From: Bacillota bacterium
GTDB lineage: Bacteria; Bacillota; Clostridia; Acetivibrionales; DSM-1351
DNA: 64,000 nt
Direction of reading: 5' to 3'
Assembly (NCBI GenBank): GCA_023439045.1
Contig: JAEXOY010000045.1
Coordinates: forward strand, 124,001 to 188,000
Part shown: positions 9,985 to 19,339 of the stretch, piece after piece
Numbering within the stretch: the first letter of the stretch is position 1
Layout: the number at the start of each line of letters is the position of its first letter
Program-made: the position numbers and the translations under genes
The notes under the pieces: generated by a model
Databases searched by the model: none
The model's input: only the letters and a program-made list of their open reading frames with translations
What the model was told of the DNA's origin: nothing

Positions 9985-10015
9985 ATATAACTCAACACTT
10001 ATATCAAAGTGTCAA
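9985..10015 (-). promoter_or_regulatory. weak candidate promoter for pilA
   Basis: In the 209-bp gap between pilC and pilA, a perfect TTGACA (10010-10015) is followed 19 bases later by TTATAT (9985-9990). The spacing is longer than the ideal 17, so the call is tentative. It would allow the major pilin to be transcribed independently of the operon promoter. Confidence 0.3.
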
Positions 10016-10066
10016 GGAAAAATCCTTTCTATCGCTCAAATCATCTTTATTTAATAGTTTTGCATG

Positions 10067-11278
10067 TTACACTGTCATCGTTTGATAAATACTAAGCATT
10101 GGATAAAGTATACTCAAAATTACAAATGCTACTATAAATGCTAAAAAAATTATTATTATTGGTTCTATCAATGAGGTAAGCTGTTGAACCGAAGTCTCAA
10201 CCTCTTCATCATAAAAGTCGGCGGCTTTATCAAAGGAATAATCCAAATTACCTGATTCCTCACCTATTTTAACCATTGAAACCAGCATCTGCGGGAAATA
10301 CTTCATATCTGTTAATGGTTGAGAGAGCCCTTTCCCCTGCTTTATATCATCAATAACCTCTTGTAACTTCTCTTCTATAATTATATTTCCCAATAGTTTT
10401 TGTACCACCTCTAAGCTTTGCATTATTAGTACTCCTGATGCCAATAGAGAAGCCATAGTCCTTGCAAAGCGTGCAGTAATAATATTTTTTGTTACACCTT
10501 TTATAATAGGTGCGGACATTGCTAATCTTCCAAATACTCTTCTGCCAGTATCAGATTTTTTGAAGTATTTGGTACCAACAGCTATTCCTATTATAATGAG
10601 AATCATTAACCACCAGAAACGTTGGAATACACTGCTTATATTTATTAGTATTACTGTAAATATTGGTAATTTTGCGCCAAACCCATTCAAGATACTAGCA
10701 AAGGACGGTACAACCTTTATCATAAGTACCATTATTACAACAACAGCTACTACTAATACTACAAGAGGGTATGTCAATGCTCCTTTAATCTTATGTAAAA
10801 GCTTATTCTCCTTTTCAAAGTGCAAGGCCATGGTTGAGAAAGACTTATCCAACATACCGCTTATTTCTCCAGATTCTATCATGTATATTAGGATTTCTGG
10901 AAAAATGCTATGCTGCTTCATGGCTACAGATAGTGCTACACCCTTTTGAATATCATCATAAATATCCCCAATGCACTGCTGTAATGTTGGATTTACTGTT
11001 TGCTCCTTCAAAATATCAATAGCCGTTGCTATTGGAACCCCTGCCTGCAAAATAATTGCAAACTGTCTGCAAAATATCGCTAAGTCTTTTACAGATACCT
11101 TTTTTTTGAAAATCGCCAACTGCGTAATGTCTGTAAATGCATTTATTTCTTTTGCCTCTACTAACTCAAAGCCCTTCTCAAGCAACTGTTCCGATAGCTG
11201 CTCACGGCTACTAAAATTGGTTCGCCCAGAAATTATTCTATTATCCTCTGCTCTGGCCTTAAAATTATATAATGGCAT
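10067..11278 (-). CDS. pilC: type IV pilus inner-membrane platform protein PilC
   Basis: About 403 residues, the usual size of PilC/GspF. Two GspF domains (about 70-195 and 275-395) each begin with a soluble helical bundle and end in membrane helices. Typical motifs are FCRQFAIILQAGVPI, ESGEISGMLD and the second-copy equivalent KIGEESGNLD. PilC is the membrane platform on which PilB and PilT act to extend and retract the pilus. The start at 11278 (MPLYNFKA) is preferred because AGGTGAG lies 7 bases upstream; an upstream GTG at 11290 falls inside that site. Confidence 0.93.
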   Translation of the reverse strand: MPLYNFKARAEDNRIISGRTNFSSREQLSEQLLEKGFELVEAKEINAFTDITQLAIFKKKVSVKDLAIFCRQFAIILQAGVPIATAIDILKEQTVNPTLQQCIGDIYDDIQKGVALSVAMKQHSIFPEILIYMIESGEISGMLDKSFSTMALHFEKENKLLHKIKGALTYPLVVLVVAVVVIMVLMIKVVPSFASILNGFGAKLPIFTVILINISSVFQRFWWLMILIIIGIAVGTKYFKKSDTGRRVFGRLAMSAPIIKGVTKNIITARFARTMASLLASGVLIMQSLEVVQKLLGNIIIEEKLQEVIDDIKQGKGLSQPLTDMKYFPQMLVSMVKIGEESGNLDYSFDKAADFYDEEVETSVQQLTSLIEPIIIIFLAFIVAFVILSILYPMLSIYQTMTV

Positions 11279-11313
11279 ACTTGTACTCACCTATTCGTAG
11301 ATTAAAAATTTAA

Positions 11314-12432
11314 TTACAGTGCAATACCTATTGCATTACCAAGGTAATTGATTCTAGTATTATCAAGGTTCTTGTAAAATTCTACGCCTGCTATCTCTAG
11401 AGAGTTAATAGTAAAACAAGGTAGCTTGAAAACTTCCTCAAGGTATTCTCTAAGACCTACCAACTGAGAGCCCCCACCTGTAATCAATATCTTGCTTATC
11501 TTTTCTCCGCCACATCTTGCTATGTAAAAGTCAAAGCAGGTATTTATGTTTCTAACAATATCATTAACCACAACCTTTGCAGCCTCACTGCAGTTCCATT
11601 CCATGTCATTGTTTATATCTCTCTTTGACACTATTCCATATTGCTTTTTATACTTTTCTGCAAGGTCAATCTTTGTTTTATCGACTATTATTTTATCGTA
11701 AATAGATCTATCAATATTTGTACTACCAACAAGAATTACTCTGTTAAACTCGAGAACCTTATTCTTTATAATATTCACTATGGTTGTTTCAGAACCGAAG
11801 TCAAGCACAGCTATGGTTCCAGAATCAAGACTGTAGTTCTTTTTTCTAGTAAGGCTAGCATTGTTATTTGTTTGCTGCTTAATAGTAATATCCTTGTTAA
11901 ATAGCTTTGATATGCTATTAGCAGGAGTATCTACTGAAATAGGCTTAAGGTTAAGTGCTTTGAGAATGTCTACATAGCTGTCTATGATAGCTTTATTAAC
12001 TGCGGTCACAAACACTCTTATCATGTCTTTACCGCCCTTATTAATATGCTCAAGCACCTTAAAGTCAATGCTATGTTCATCTAGGTTAATAGGCATGAAG
12101 CTTTCTATTTCCTCATACACCATGTCACTGATTTCAGATTCACTAACATTATCAAGCATTATTATTCTAGTGATAATATTTGTTCCTGACATAACAATTT
12201 TGGCTTCCTTGGCATTGAGGTTATTTTCCTGCATTACTCTTCTTATTTCGTCAATAACCTTAGCCTTATCTTTTATTGCTCCATTCTTAATGCAATCCTT
12301 TGGCGTATTGCCTATTCCAAAATTGACAATCTCAATTAAATTATCGTCTTTCTTCTTAATCTGAAGTATTTTGATTAATCTAAAACCAATATCAATACTA
12401 AGAAAACTATTATTCATAAAAGAAAATGCCAT
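11314..12432 (-). CDS. pilM: actin-like ATPase PilM
   Basis: A 372-residue PilM. It has the actin/FtsA-type phosphate-1 motif near the start (SIDIGFRLIKILQ), a phosphate-2-like motif LDFGSETTIV around residue 210, and ITGGGSQLVGL near residue 317. PilM is cytoplasmic and binds the PilN N-terminus. GGGGGG lies upstream of the ATG. It is between pilT and pilC in the operon. Confidence 0.9.
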   Translation of the reverse strand: MAFSFMNNSFLSIDIGFRLIKILQIKKKDDNLIEIVNFGIGNTPKDCIKNGAIKDKAKVIDEIRRVMQENNLNAKEAKIVMSGTNIITRIIMLDNVSESEISDMVYEEIESFMPINLDEHSIDFKVLEHINKGGKDMIRVFVTAVNKAIIDSYVDILKALNLKPISVDTPANSISKLFNKDITIKQQTNNNASLTRKKNYSLDSGTIAVLDFGSETTIVNIIKNKVLEFNRVILVGSTNIDRSIYDKIIVDKTKIDLAEKYKKQYGIVSKRDINNDMEWNCSEAAKVVVNDIVRNINTCFDFYIARCGGEKISKILITGGGSQLVGLREYLEEVFKLPCFTINSLEIAGVEFYKNLDNTRINYLGNAIGIAL

Positions 12433-12476
12433 AATAACCCCCCTGACAGCCCTATTTGATATAAAATAACTACAAT

Positions 12477-13529
12477 TTATATAAGTAATTTCCTTAAGTT
12501 CTCTGGATCAACTGCGTATGAGCAGGCTGCTTCATAATTTATTTTGCCCTGTTTAAAAAGCTTTGACAGGCTTGTATCCATTGAATGCATTCCGTATTGT
12601 GCGCCATTGTAGATACAACTGTTTATCTGCGGAATTTTACTTTCACGGATAAGGTTTGATACAGCTGGTGTTGCTGTAAGTACCTCGGTTGCAACTACTC
12701 TACCTGTGCCATCAGCTTTTTTTAACAATTGCTGAGAAATAATCCCTTGTAATATAGTTGATAATTGATTCCTTACCTGCGGTTGTTGATATGGTGGAAA
12801 AACATCAATTATTCTGTCTATTGTCTTTGCTGCTCCAACAGTATGTAGTGTTGAAAAAACCAAATGCCCTGTTTCTGCAGCTGTCAAAGCCGTTGATATT
12901 GTTTCTAAATCTCTCATTTCGCCTATTAGAATAACGTCAGGGTCTTCTCTTAATGCTGATCTTAAGGCTTTTGAATAACTCTCTGTGTCTCTCCCAACTT
13001 CTCTTTGGTTTACAACGCTTTTCTTGTGCCTGTGTATATATTCTATTGGGTCTTCAATTGTTATTATATGGTTCTTTGTACTGCTATTAATATAATCTAT
13101 CATTGAGGCCAGTGTAGTAGATTTCCCACTTCCAGTTGGTCCGGTTACAAGCACAAGGCCCCTTGGTTTTAAAGCTAATAGAGGACAGATTTCAGGAAGT
13201 CCTAAATCCTCCAGCTTAGGTGTCACAAAAGGTATTGCACGGTATGCTGTAGCTATAGAGTCACGTTGTTTAAATAAGTTAACCCTAAACCTAGCCATTC
13301 CAGCAACAGAATATGAAGTATCCATCTCTCCAGTACTATTGAATCTATCAAAATCCTTTTCATTCAGGCATTGCCTTGCAAGATCTTCGCAATCGTCCTT
13401 AGTAAGTACAAATTCATCTCTATATTCCAATTCACCATAAACTCTATATACAATTGGAATTCCGGTTGTAATATGTACGTCTGATGCTTTACGCTCAATT
13501 GCTTCTTGCAAAATCTCTATTAAATTCAT
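12477..13529 (-). CDS. pilT: pilus retraction ATPase PilT
   Basis: A 350-residue hexameric ATPase of the GspE/PilT family. The N-terminal PAS-like domain starts with ASDVHITTGIP. The C-terminal RecA-like domain carries Walker A GPTGSGKST (about residue 130), the Asp box around TIEDPIEYIH, Walker B VILIGEMRDLET and the His box STLHTVGAAKTIDRIID. The length matches typical PilT (about 345-350 aa) and there is no zinc motif, which separates it from PilB. Its presence next to pilB indicates retractile pili and thus possibly twitching motility. Confidence 0.95.
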   Translation of the reverse strand: MNLIEILQEAIERKASDVHITTGIPIVYRVYGELEYRDEFVLTKDDCEDLARQCLNEKDFDRFNSTGEMDTSYSVAGMARFRVNLFKQRDSIATAYRAIPFVTPKLEDLGLPEICPLLALKPRGLVLVTGPTGSGKSTTLASMIDYINSSTKNHIITIEDPIEYIHRHKKSVVNQREVGRDTESYSKALRSALREDPDVILIGEMRDLETISTALTAAETGHLVFSTLHTVGAAKTIDRIIDVFPPYQQPQVRNQLSTILQGIISQQLLKKADGTGRVVATEVLTATPAVSNLIRESKIPQINSCIYNGAQYGMHSMDTSLSKLFKQGKINYEAACSYAVDPENLRKLLI

Positions 13530-13553
13530 ATTTACAACCCCACTAAAATAAGT

Positions 13554-15884
13554 TTAGTACTTACTATATGTAACTCTAAGCATTTCATCAATGCTAGTTG
13601 TTCCGTTTTTAACTACCCTTGCACAGCTATCTCTTAAGGTATTCATACCCATACTAACTGCAAAATCCTTAAGTTCTCCTGGTGAAACATTCTTTGCTAT
13701 AAGCTCTCTATGCTGTCTTGTAATATTCATTATTTCGTAAATAGCTATTCTACCTTTATACCCTGTTTCGTTGCACGCGCTGCAACCACATGCCTTATAA
13801 ACTGTAACGTTTTCTTTGTCGTTAATCTTGAGTAAATCTTTTTCAGTCTGGTCTAGCTCGTGCTCTTTTTTACATTCAGGACATAAGCGTCTTACAAGAC
13901 GTTGAGCTATAACACCCACTATTGATGACGAAATAATAAATGGTTCTATACCCATATCAACTATTCTAGTTATTGAACTAGCTGCATCGTTGGTATGAAG
14001 GGTACTTAGCACCAAGTGACCTGTGATAGCAGCTCTTGTAGCAATTTCTGCTGTCTCAGCATCACGTATCTCACCAACCATTATTATATCTGGGTCCTGT
14101 CTTAGGAATGCTCTAAGTGCAGTACCGAAGGTTAGCCCAGCCTTATTATTAACCTGTACCTGATTAATGCCCTTTATAGTACATTCAACAGGATCCTCAA
14201 CAGTCATAATATTAACTGTGGAATTGCTCAGTTCCTTAAGGGCAGTATATAATGTAGTGGACTTACCACTTCCTGTAGGTCCTGTAACAAGCACTATTCC
14301 ATGAGGATTTGACATTATCTCATCAAACTTTTGCAAATCATCATCAAACAACCCTAACTGCTTCTTTGAGATGCTGAAGGACTCCTTGTCCGCTATTCTT
14401 ATTACTACCTTTTCTCCAAATAATGTTGGCAGAATAGATACACGCATATCATAGTTCTTTTTATTGATAGACAATGATACTCTTCCGTCTTGCGGAATAC
14501 GCTTTTCAGCAATATTCAGAGAGCTAATAATCTTAATTCTAGCAACCAAGGCCGGTTGAATCTTTTTGTTATGCTTCATCACTTCAATTAGCTTACCGTC
14601 TATTCTATAACGAACCACTACAAAGTCTTCATATGGCTCAATATGTATATCACTTGCCCTCTCTGTAACTGCCTTTTGAAGGATCATGTTAACCATCTTG
14701 ACAATTGGGGCATTTGTAACATCCGTTAAATCCGACAAATCTTCTTCTTGCTGAGCAACATTAATCTCAACAGCAATTTCTTCGTTTAATTTTCTAAATT
14801 CCTCGTCGAAATTTACTTCTTTATTTACTTCAATCTTTTGTTCAGGTACTACTGGTTTCTCCTCTATGCCTATCGAGGGTGGAGCAACTTTTTCCACCTT
14901 AACAGGCTTCTTGTATAATAAGTTTATCTTTTCAAAAATTGCATCTTCTTTTGCCAAGAAAGGAATAATTTCCTTTGCGGTACATAATCTTAAGTCATCT
15001 AGAGCAAAAACATCTGAAGGATCTGTCATGGCGACATGAACTGTATCTCTCTCTACTTTTATTGGAATAACTCCATGTCTCCTTGCTAAAGATTCCTTTA
15101 TAACATTAGCAGTAGCTTCATCTATCTCTATACTATCAAGATCTATGTATGAAATATTCAACTGTGCTTCAAGACAACTATTTAATACTTCCTGTGTTAT
15201 ATAGTTGTTTTTCACCAGTATAGTTCCAATTCTTTCCTCCGTTTGGTTCTGGACACCTAGTGCTTCGTCCAACTGTTCATCAGAAATCATTCTGCAAGTT
15301 ACTAGTATTTCCCCTAACCTGCTCTTAAAAATAGGTGAAGCAGAGACATTGTTATCGCCGTATAATTTTTGTATAGCCTGCTTATCTAAGGTTTCCATCT
15401 CTTCAATAGATAATAATTTTTGGGTAACCTCCGGTTTAACTATATTTACCTTGAAAACCTCATCTATTAGCTGGATAATTTGTTCTTCGTCACACATAAT
15501 AGGCTTTATTTCACATTTTGTGGCCATAACTAAATCGTCCAATGCAAATAAATCCTTTGGATCCCTCATAGCAACTGATAATTGGTTGCCATTACGGGAA
15601 AGTGGAAGGCAACAGTAATTCCTTGCCATCTTTTCGTTGATTTTTTTGGGTATATCTGTATCTTCAAATGTATATCCTTCCAAATCAAGATAGTCTACAT
15701 TTAGCATCTTGGCTTTGGTAAATAGTAAATCCTTATTGGTAACTATGCCCATGTCTTGAATAACATCAATTATAGGCTTCTTTGTACTAATCTGCTGATT
15801 TATAGCCTCTTTGTATTGCAAAACTGTTATTATGCCTTGTTCAAGAAGAATATCTTCTACACCCTTGTTTTCCACACCTAGCAT
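13554..15884 (-). CDS. pilB: pilus extension ATPase PilB with two MshEN domains
   Basis: About 776 residues, longer than standard PilB (about 560) because there are two N-terminal MshEN/GspE-N domains (about 10-150 and 190-340), joined to the motor by a charged linker. MshEN domains bind cyclic di-GMP in characterised homologues, so second-messenger control is plausible. The motor has Walker A GPTGSGKSTTLY, Walker B DIIMVGEIRDAETA, STLHTNDAA, and a C4 zinc site (CPEC and CGCSAC). I prefer the ATG at 15884, which has GAGGTG four bases upstream, to the ATG at 15896. It is the first gene of the pilus operon, behind a good promoter at 15998-16026. Confidence 0.95.
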   Translation of the reverse strand: MLGVENKGVEDILLEQGIITVLQYKEAINQQISTKKPIIDVIQDMGIVTNKDLLFTKAKMLNVDYLDLEGYTFEDTDIPKKINEKMARNYCCLPLSRNGNQLSVAMRDPKDLFALDDLVMATKCEIKPIMCDEEQIIQLIDEVFKVNIVKPEVTQKLLSIEEMETLDKQAIQKLYGDNNVSASPIFKSRLGEILVTCRMISDEQLDEALGVQNQTEERIGTILVKNNYITQEVLNSCLEAQLNISYIDLDSIEIDEATANVIKESLARRHGVIPIKVERDTVHVAMTDPSDVFALDDLRLCTAKEIIPFLAKEDAIFEKINLLYKKPVKVEKVAPPSIGIEEKPVVPEQKIEVNKEVNFDEEFRKLNEEIAVEINVAQQEEDLSDLTDVTNAPIVKMVNMILQKAVTERASDIHIEPYEDFVVVRYRIDGKLIEVMKHNKKIQPALVARIKIISSLNIAEKRIPQDGRVSLSINKKNYDMRVSILPTLFGEKVVIRIADKESFSISKKQLGLFDDDLQKFDEIMSNPHGIVLVTGPTGSGKSTTLYTALKELSNSTVNIMTVEDPVECTIKGINQVQVNNKAGLTFGTALRAFLRQDPDIIMVGEIRDAETAEIATRAAITGHLVLSTLHTNDAASSITRIVDMGIEPFIISSSIVGVIAQRLVRRLCPECKKEHELDQTEKDLLKINDKENVTVYKACGCSACNETGYKGRIAIYEIMNITRQHRELIAKNVSPGELKDFAVSMGMNTLRDSCARVVKNGTTSIDEMLRVTYSKY

Positions 15885-15997
15885 AAGACACCTCATTTAT
15901 TATTGTGATATTAACTTTGGTTTGCAAAAATAATGTTTTATGTAAATCTTAAGTTATTATTACTATATTGTAATTTTATGTAATCAATACTATTCAA

Positions 15998-16026
15998 ATT
16001 CTATCATGATTTAGAAAATATTTCAA
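15998..16026 (-). promoter_or_regulatory. sigma-A-type promoter of the pilus operon
   Basis: TTGAAA (16021-16026) and TAGAAT (15998-16003) are separated by exactly 17 bases, about 115 bp upstream of pilB. No riboswitch fold was recognised in the leader between the promoter and pilB. Confidence 0.6.
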
Positions 16027-16086
16027 TTATTTTACTAAATTATTCACGAAACTTGTTCATATAGCACAAATTTATATTAAACAAAC

Positions 16087-16121
16087 AAAAAAAAGCCTTA
16101 AGGCTTGTGACCTTAAGAGCT
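16087..16121 (-). terminator. intrinsic terminator after the DUF4234 gene
   Basis: On the leftward strand a 7-bp CTTAAGG/CCTTAAG stem (extended by three pairs after a bulge) with a 7-base loop is followed by eight U residues. It separates the DUF4234 gene from the pilus operon promoter. Confidence 0.8.
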
Positions 16122-16142
16122 CTTTATACTAGTTTTTATATA

Positions 16143-16586
16143 TTATCCATTGGTGTTATAGTGTTGTGATACTAAGTTAAAGGCTTTACATAGTTTATAC
16201 AAATATATAAACGGTCCCACAATTACTATTGCTAATAATACGTTAAAAATCCAAAAATCAGCAGCGCCAAATTTGTAGTCTATGTTACGGCGATTCAGTT
16301 CAGACCCAATTCTATTAGAAATCCTATGGAACCATACTAAAACTGCAATACCAAAAGTGATTGGACCTACCAAGAAGAAAAGTAGACAGTAGTGCATTGT
16401 CTTTCTACCATCATAGCGGCTTGCTATAATGTTAATATTGGTGGACATGCTTGAGTAAAACACAATAGAATAAATCCCTAGCGTAATGATACTAAGCAAA
16501 ATAAATTTAAGAAGGGAACGGCTGGTATTAAGCTGACCAACAGGAGCAGTTGATGGCTGATAAGCCACAGAGCCTTGATTGTTCAT
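16143..16586 (-). CDS. DUF4234 family membrane protein
   Basis: About 147 residues starting at the ATG at 16586, which has GGAGG five bases upstream; the longer frame from a TTG at 16598 begins inside that ribosome site. A polar N-terminal 25 residues precede three or four transmembrane segments (about 28-50, 66-92, 107-135). The motifs LLSIITLGIYSIVFYSS and ADFWIFNVLL match the DUF4234 pattern. The family has no known biochemical role. It stands alone, with its own terminator downstream and another operon's terminator upstream. Confidence 0.8.
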   Translation of the reverse strand: MNNQGSVAYQPSTAPVGQLNTSRSLLKFILLSIITLGIYSIVFYSSMSTNINIIASRYDGRKTMHYCLLFFLVGPITFGIAVLVWFHRISNRIGSELNRRNIDYKFGAADFWIFNVLLAIVIVGPFIYLYKLCKAFNLVSQHYNTNG

Positions 16587-16929
16587 AAAAACCTCCAAAA
16601 TTTGATATTTTATACACTTATTATAATAAATAACTCTAAATTAGTCAAATATTTGCAAAAAACTATTGTTTGAGCTATATTTAAAATGTAATATGTGGGT
16701 TGTATTGAATAAAGCCGCCTAGCTGTATCACTACAACTAAGCGGCTTTTTGATTAGTACTTATTTTAAGGCTCCTATATCAATAATTAGTCAAAATATGG
16801 AATTTATATGATGTTTGTGGATTATTTTGTAATTATTTGCAAACATGTGCAACCCAGAGAGTTGCTTAACTCTGTACTTCAGGTAAATTGATACACAATA
16901 ACACTAACCATACTCTCTGCTTTATTTAT
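16587..16929 (-). other. 343-bp gap: terminator plus AT-rich leader
   Basis: This gap lies between the DUF4234 gene and the response regulator gene. It holds the terminator at 16711-16748. A small imperfect hairpin (CAGAGTT paired with AACTCTCTG, near 16856-16875) lies just after the response regulator. I see no gene. Confidence 0.5.
16711..16748 (-). terminator. terminator of the ABC/two-component operon
   Basis: Long stem-loop with a 17-bp stem and 4-base loop. Two positions are C/A mismatches when read rightwards but G-U pairs when read leftwards, so it folds fully only in the leftward transcript. This fits its place downstream of the response regulator. Confidence 0.75.
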
Positions 16930-17613
16930 TTACTTCCCTCCCGCTCTAAATCCGATTCCCCATATGGTATCAATATAAGAATAGTCAGAGACCTGTTTTA
17001 TCTTACTCCGGATATTACTGATATGTACATTTAGGGTTTTATCTTCACCAAAATATGCTTCATTCCATGCAATCTCAAACAATTCCTGCTTAGTAAACAC
17101 TTTATTAGGATTAGAAAAAAGCAAGAAGAGAATATTGTATTCCTGCCTTGTAAAATTAACAACATTTCCATCTATCATAACAACGTGGCTTACGTCGTCA
17201 ATTTCCAATCCGTTTCTCCCTATATATTTATATTCCTTTTTGTGCGTCTCCACTGTTTTATTCAGTTGTAGCTTTACTCTTGCTAAAACTTCACGTACAT
17301 CGAATGGCTTAGTAATGTAATCATCTGCACCTTTTTGCAATAGCTCTACCTTTTCTGTAATTTCTGTTTTTGCTGAAACAACAATAATGGGAATTTTTGT
17401 TTTTGCTCTTAACCTTGCAAGAACCTCTTCCCCAACCAGTCCGGGCAACATCAAATCAAGAATTACTAGGGAATAATCTTCTTCCATAGAAAAATAAAGA
17501 AGCCCTTCCGTCCCCGAAAATGCTGACGTTACAATATATCCACTTTTCAACAATACAGTAGCCAACATGCTGTTAATTTCATTATTGTCTTCTATAATCA
17601 GTATCTTCTTCAT
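16930..17613 (-). CDS. OmpR/PhoB-family response regulator
   Basis: A 227-residue response regulator. The receiver domain (1-115) has acidic residues IIEDN near the start, the phosphoacceptor in VILDLMLPG (Asp about 53), and Lys in DDYITKPF (about 103). The C-terminal winged-helix domain (about 130-225) has FTRQEYNILFLLFSNP and the trans-reg-C ending DTIWGIGFRAG. The gene lies 10 bp after the histidine kinase gene as the last gene of an ATPase-permease-kinase-regulator operon, the layout of antimicrobial-peptide sensing and resistance modules. The target is probably its own operon, possibly through the inverted repeat at 20418-20446. Confidence 0.92.
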   Translation of the reverse strand: MKKILIIEDNNEINSMLATVLLKSGYIVTSAFSGTEGLLYFSMEEDYSLVILDLMLPGLVGEEVLARLRAKTKIPIIVVSAKTEITEKVELLQKGADDYITKPFDVREVLARVKLQLNKTVETHKKEYKYIGRNGLEIDDVSHVVMIDGNVVNFTRQEYNILFLLFSNPNKVFTKQELFEIAWNEAYFGEDKTLNVHISNIRSKIKQVSDYSYIDTIWGIGFRAGGK

Positions 17614-17623
17614 ACCTAGTACC

Positions 17624-18514
17624 TCAAAATCTTAATTCAATCCCAAACCAGCCACAACCTCTTGAAAAGGATTTAACAGTCCCTCCCATCTGCTCTATCA
17701 ATTCCTTCACAATACAAAGCCCTAAACCCGTTGAATCCTGTCCGCTTCTTGCACTGTCACCCCTATAAAATCTTTCAAATACCACCGATAACTCCTGTGG
17801 CAGTATTTTTGCTGTTCTGTTTTCGAAAACAATTCTGGTTTGATTTGCTTCTTTTTTCATAGCAATATTTACTTCCAAGCAGCCATGATTACGAATGTTT
17901 TTCATTATATTCATAAAAATTCTACTTAAATCCTCAATATTTCCGAATATATCAAACCTCTCCTCTGGAATTTCTAGTGCTACCCGCATTCCTTTTGCAT
18001 TTAAGTCATCATAAAACAGAAAAAGTGTTTCACATAAAATCTGTCTTGCATCGCATATATCCTTAGGCTTCTCATAGCCCTTGAGGCTTAGCTTGGAAAA
18101 CGTAAAAAATTCATCTAGCATTGAACTCAAGGTTTTCAGTCTATGATGTATAATCTCCTTATAATGCGCTCTCTCTTCCTCATTTTCACATTCATCCAAC
18201 ATCTGAAAGTACCCAGTAACAGAGGTTAATGGTGTACGGATATCATGTGAAATATCCGTAACCATCTTGGCTATTTTTTCTTCCCTGTTTTCATGCGAAA
18301 TACACTGATTTCGTTGTCTTTCTAATAAACAATTCAATTCTTTTTGCATATCCCTGATACATTTAGATTTTATGTCTATTGAAATCTCTCTATTGCTTTC
18401 CTCTTCTGCATGAAATCTTAGTTGTCTCACAAAATCATATATCTGCCTTCTGTACAAAAAATGATAAATTAGAATTGCTATTAGTAAAACTGTCAGAATT
18501 ATTGTATTAACCAT
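17624..18514 (-). CDS. sensor histidine kinase
   Basis: A 296-residue kinase with a single N-terminal transmembrane helix (about 3-22) and no extracellular domain, so it probably senses through a partner such as the adjacent ABC transporter. The H box is DISHDIRTPLTS (His about 90). An N-box-like MNIMKNIRNH and the G box STGLGLCIVKEL form the ATP-binding domain. Small intramembrane-sensing kinases of this kind are common beside lantibiotic or bacitracin-type transporters. Confidence 0.9.
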   Translation of the reverse strand: MVNTIILTVLLIAILIYHFLYRRQIYDFVRQLRFHAEEESNREISIDIKSKCIRDMQKELNCLLERQRNQCISHENREEKIAKMVTDISHDIRTPLTSVTGYFQMLDECENEEERAHYKEIIHHRLKTLSSMLDEFFTFSKLSLKGYEKPKDICDARQILCETLFLFYDDLNAKGMRVALEIPEERFDIFGNIEDLSRIFMNIMKNIRNHGCLEVNIAMKKEANQTRIVFENRTAKILPQELSVVFERFYRGDSARSGQDSTGLGLCIVKELIEQMGGTVKSFSRGCGWFGIELRF

Positions 18515-18541
18515 ATAACATTACCTTACTATACCTTATTA

Positions 18542-19339
18542 TTAATAAATATCTCTTATTTTGAACATCAATGAACCAATTACTAAATACATAATAAGAC
18601 TAATTCCTCCTGTCATAAGAGCAGGAACCATAAGGCTTACTATATTGTCGGGTACTATCATTCTTGCCATTGCAGCTAACATATGCTCACTAATTATACC
18701 ACTACCGTGAAAAGCATTTTCCACAAACTGAACTATCAAAACACCTACTCCCATTCCTGTAAATATACCTACAAGAATTCCTGTCACCAGACTTCTGGTA
18801 ATCTCCATCAGCGTTAAGATAAAAATACCATACGCAGTGTGAATAAGCCACTGAATTGCCATATAACTTACAAACTCTTTTGAAAAAATATCGTCCCCCT
18901 GTAATCCAGAAGCTACAGATACTAATGGAATAATACATAAATTCATAAACACAAATATCATTATTGGAACTACTTTTGCTAGAAATATCTGCTCCTTGGA
19001 CTTTGAGCATGCATTCAGATTCTTCAGAAATCCTCCCGCTCTCTCAGCATTTGAAAATAATGAGACAAATATGGCTATAAACATAAGTATCATACCAGAA
19101 CCAACAAACTCCACAGTCATCATGGAAGCCGATGTAATAATTTTTAATCCAATGGTCATTCCTGCAGTATCATGTGCATCAATATTTTGCTGCTGCATTA
19201 TTTCCTGATTAAGAGCCTGGGGTTTTTCTGAACTTTGGTCCATAATTAAAAAGCCTGCAAGAAGTGCTGTGATAATCAAAATCACATAAACTGTTTTTGT
19301 TTTTATAAAACGATACAAATTCATTCTGATTAGGTTCAT
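18542..19339 (-). CDS. ABC-2 type transporter permease
   Basis: A 265-residue integral membrane protein with about six transmembrane helices. The first follows a short basic N-terminus (MNLIRMNLYRFIKTKTVY), as in the lantibiotic-immunity/EcsB-like permeases. Its start overlaps the ATPase stop by 4 bp, so the two are translationally coupled. With the ATPase it would form an exporter or immunity transporter for a peptide or drug. Substrate unknown. Confidence 0.85.
   Translation of the reverse strand: MNLIRMNLYRFIKTKTVYVILIITALLAGFLIMDQSSEKPQALNQEIMQQQNIDAHDTAGMTIGLKIITSASMMTVEFVGSGMILMFIAIFVSLFSNAERAGGFLKNLNACSKSKEQIFLAKVVPIMIFVFMNLCIIPLVSVASGLQGDDIFSKEFVSYMAIQWLIHTAYGIFILTLMEITRSLVTGILVGIFTGMGVGVLIVQFVENAFHGSGIISEHMLAAMARMIVPDNIVSLMVPALMTGGISLIMYLVIGSLMFKIRDIY

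Noticed and set aside
15897..16142. Cyclic di-GMP riboswitch upstream of the pilus operon
   Set aside because: Such switches precede pilus operons in some clostridia, but no GEMM-like conserved core is visible in the leader; only a promoter was found.
18702..19010. 102-codon leftward frame inside the ABC permease gene
   Set aside because: It is a shifted frame of the permease coding sequence, rich in Cys/Tyr/Ser and without a ribosome site.
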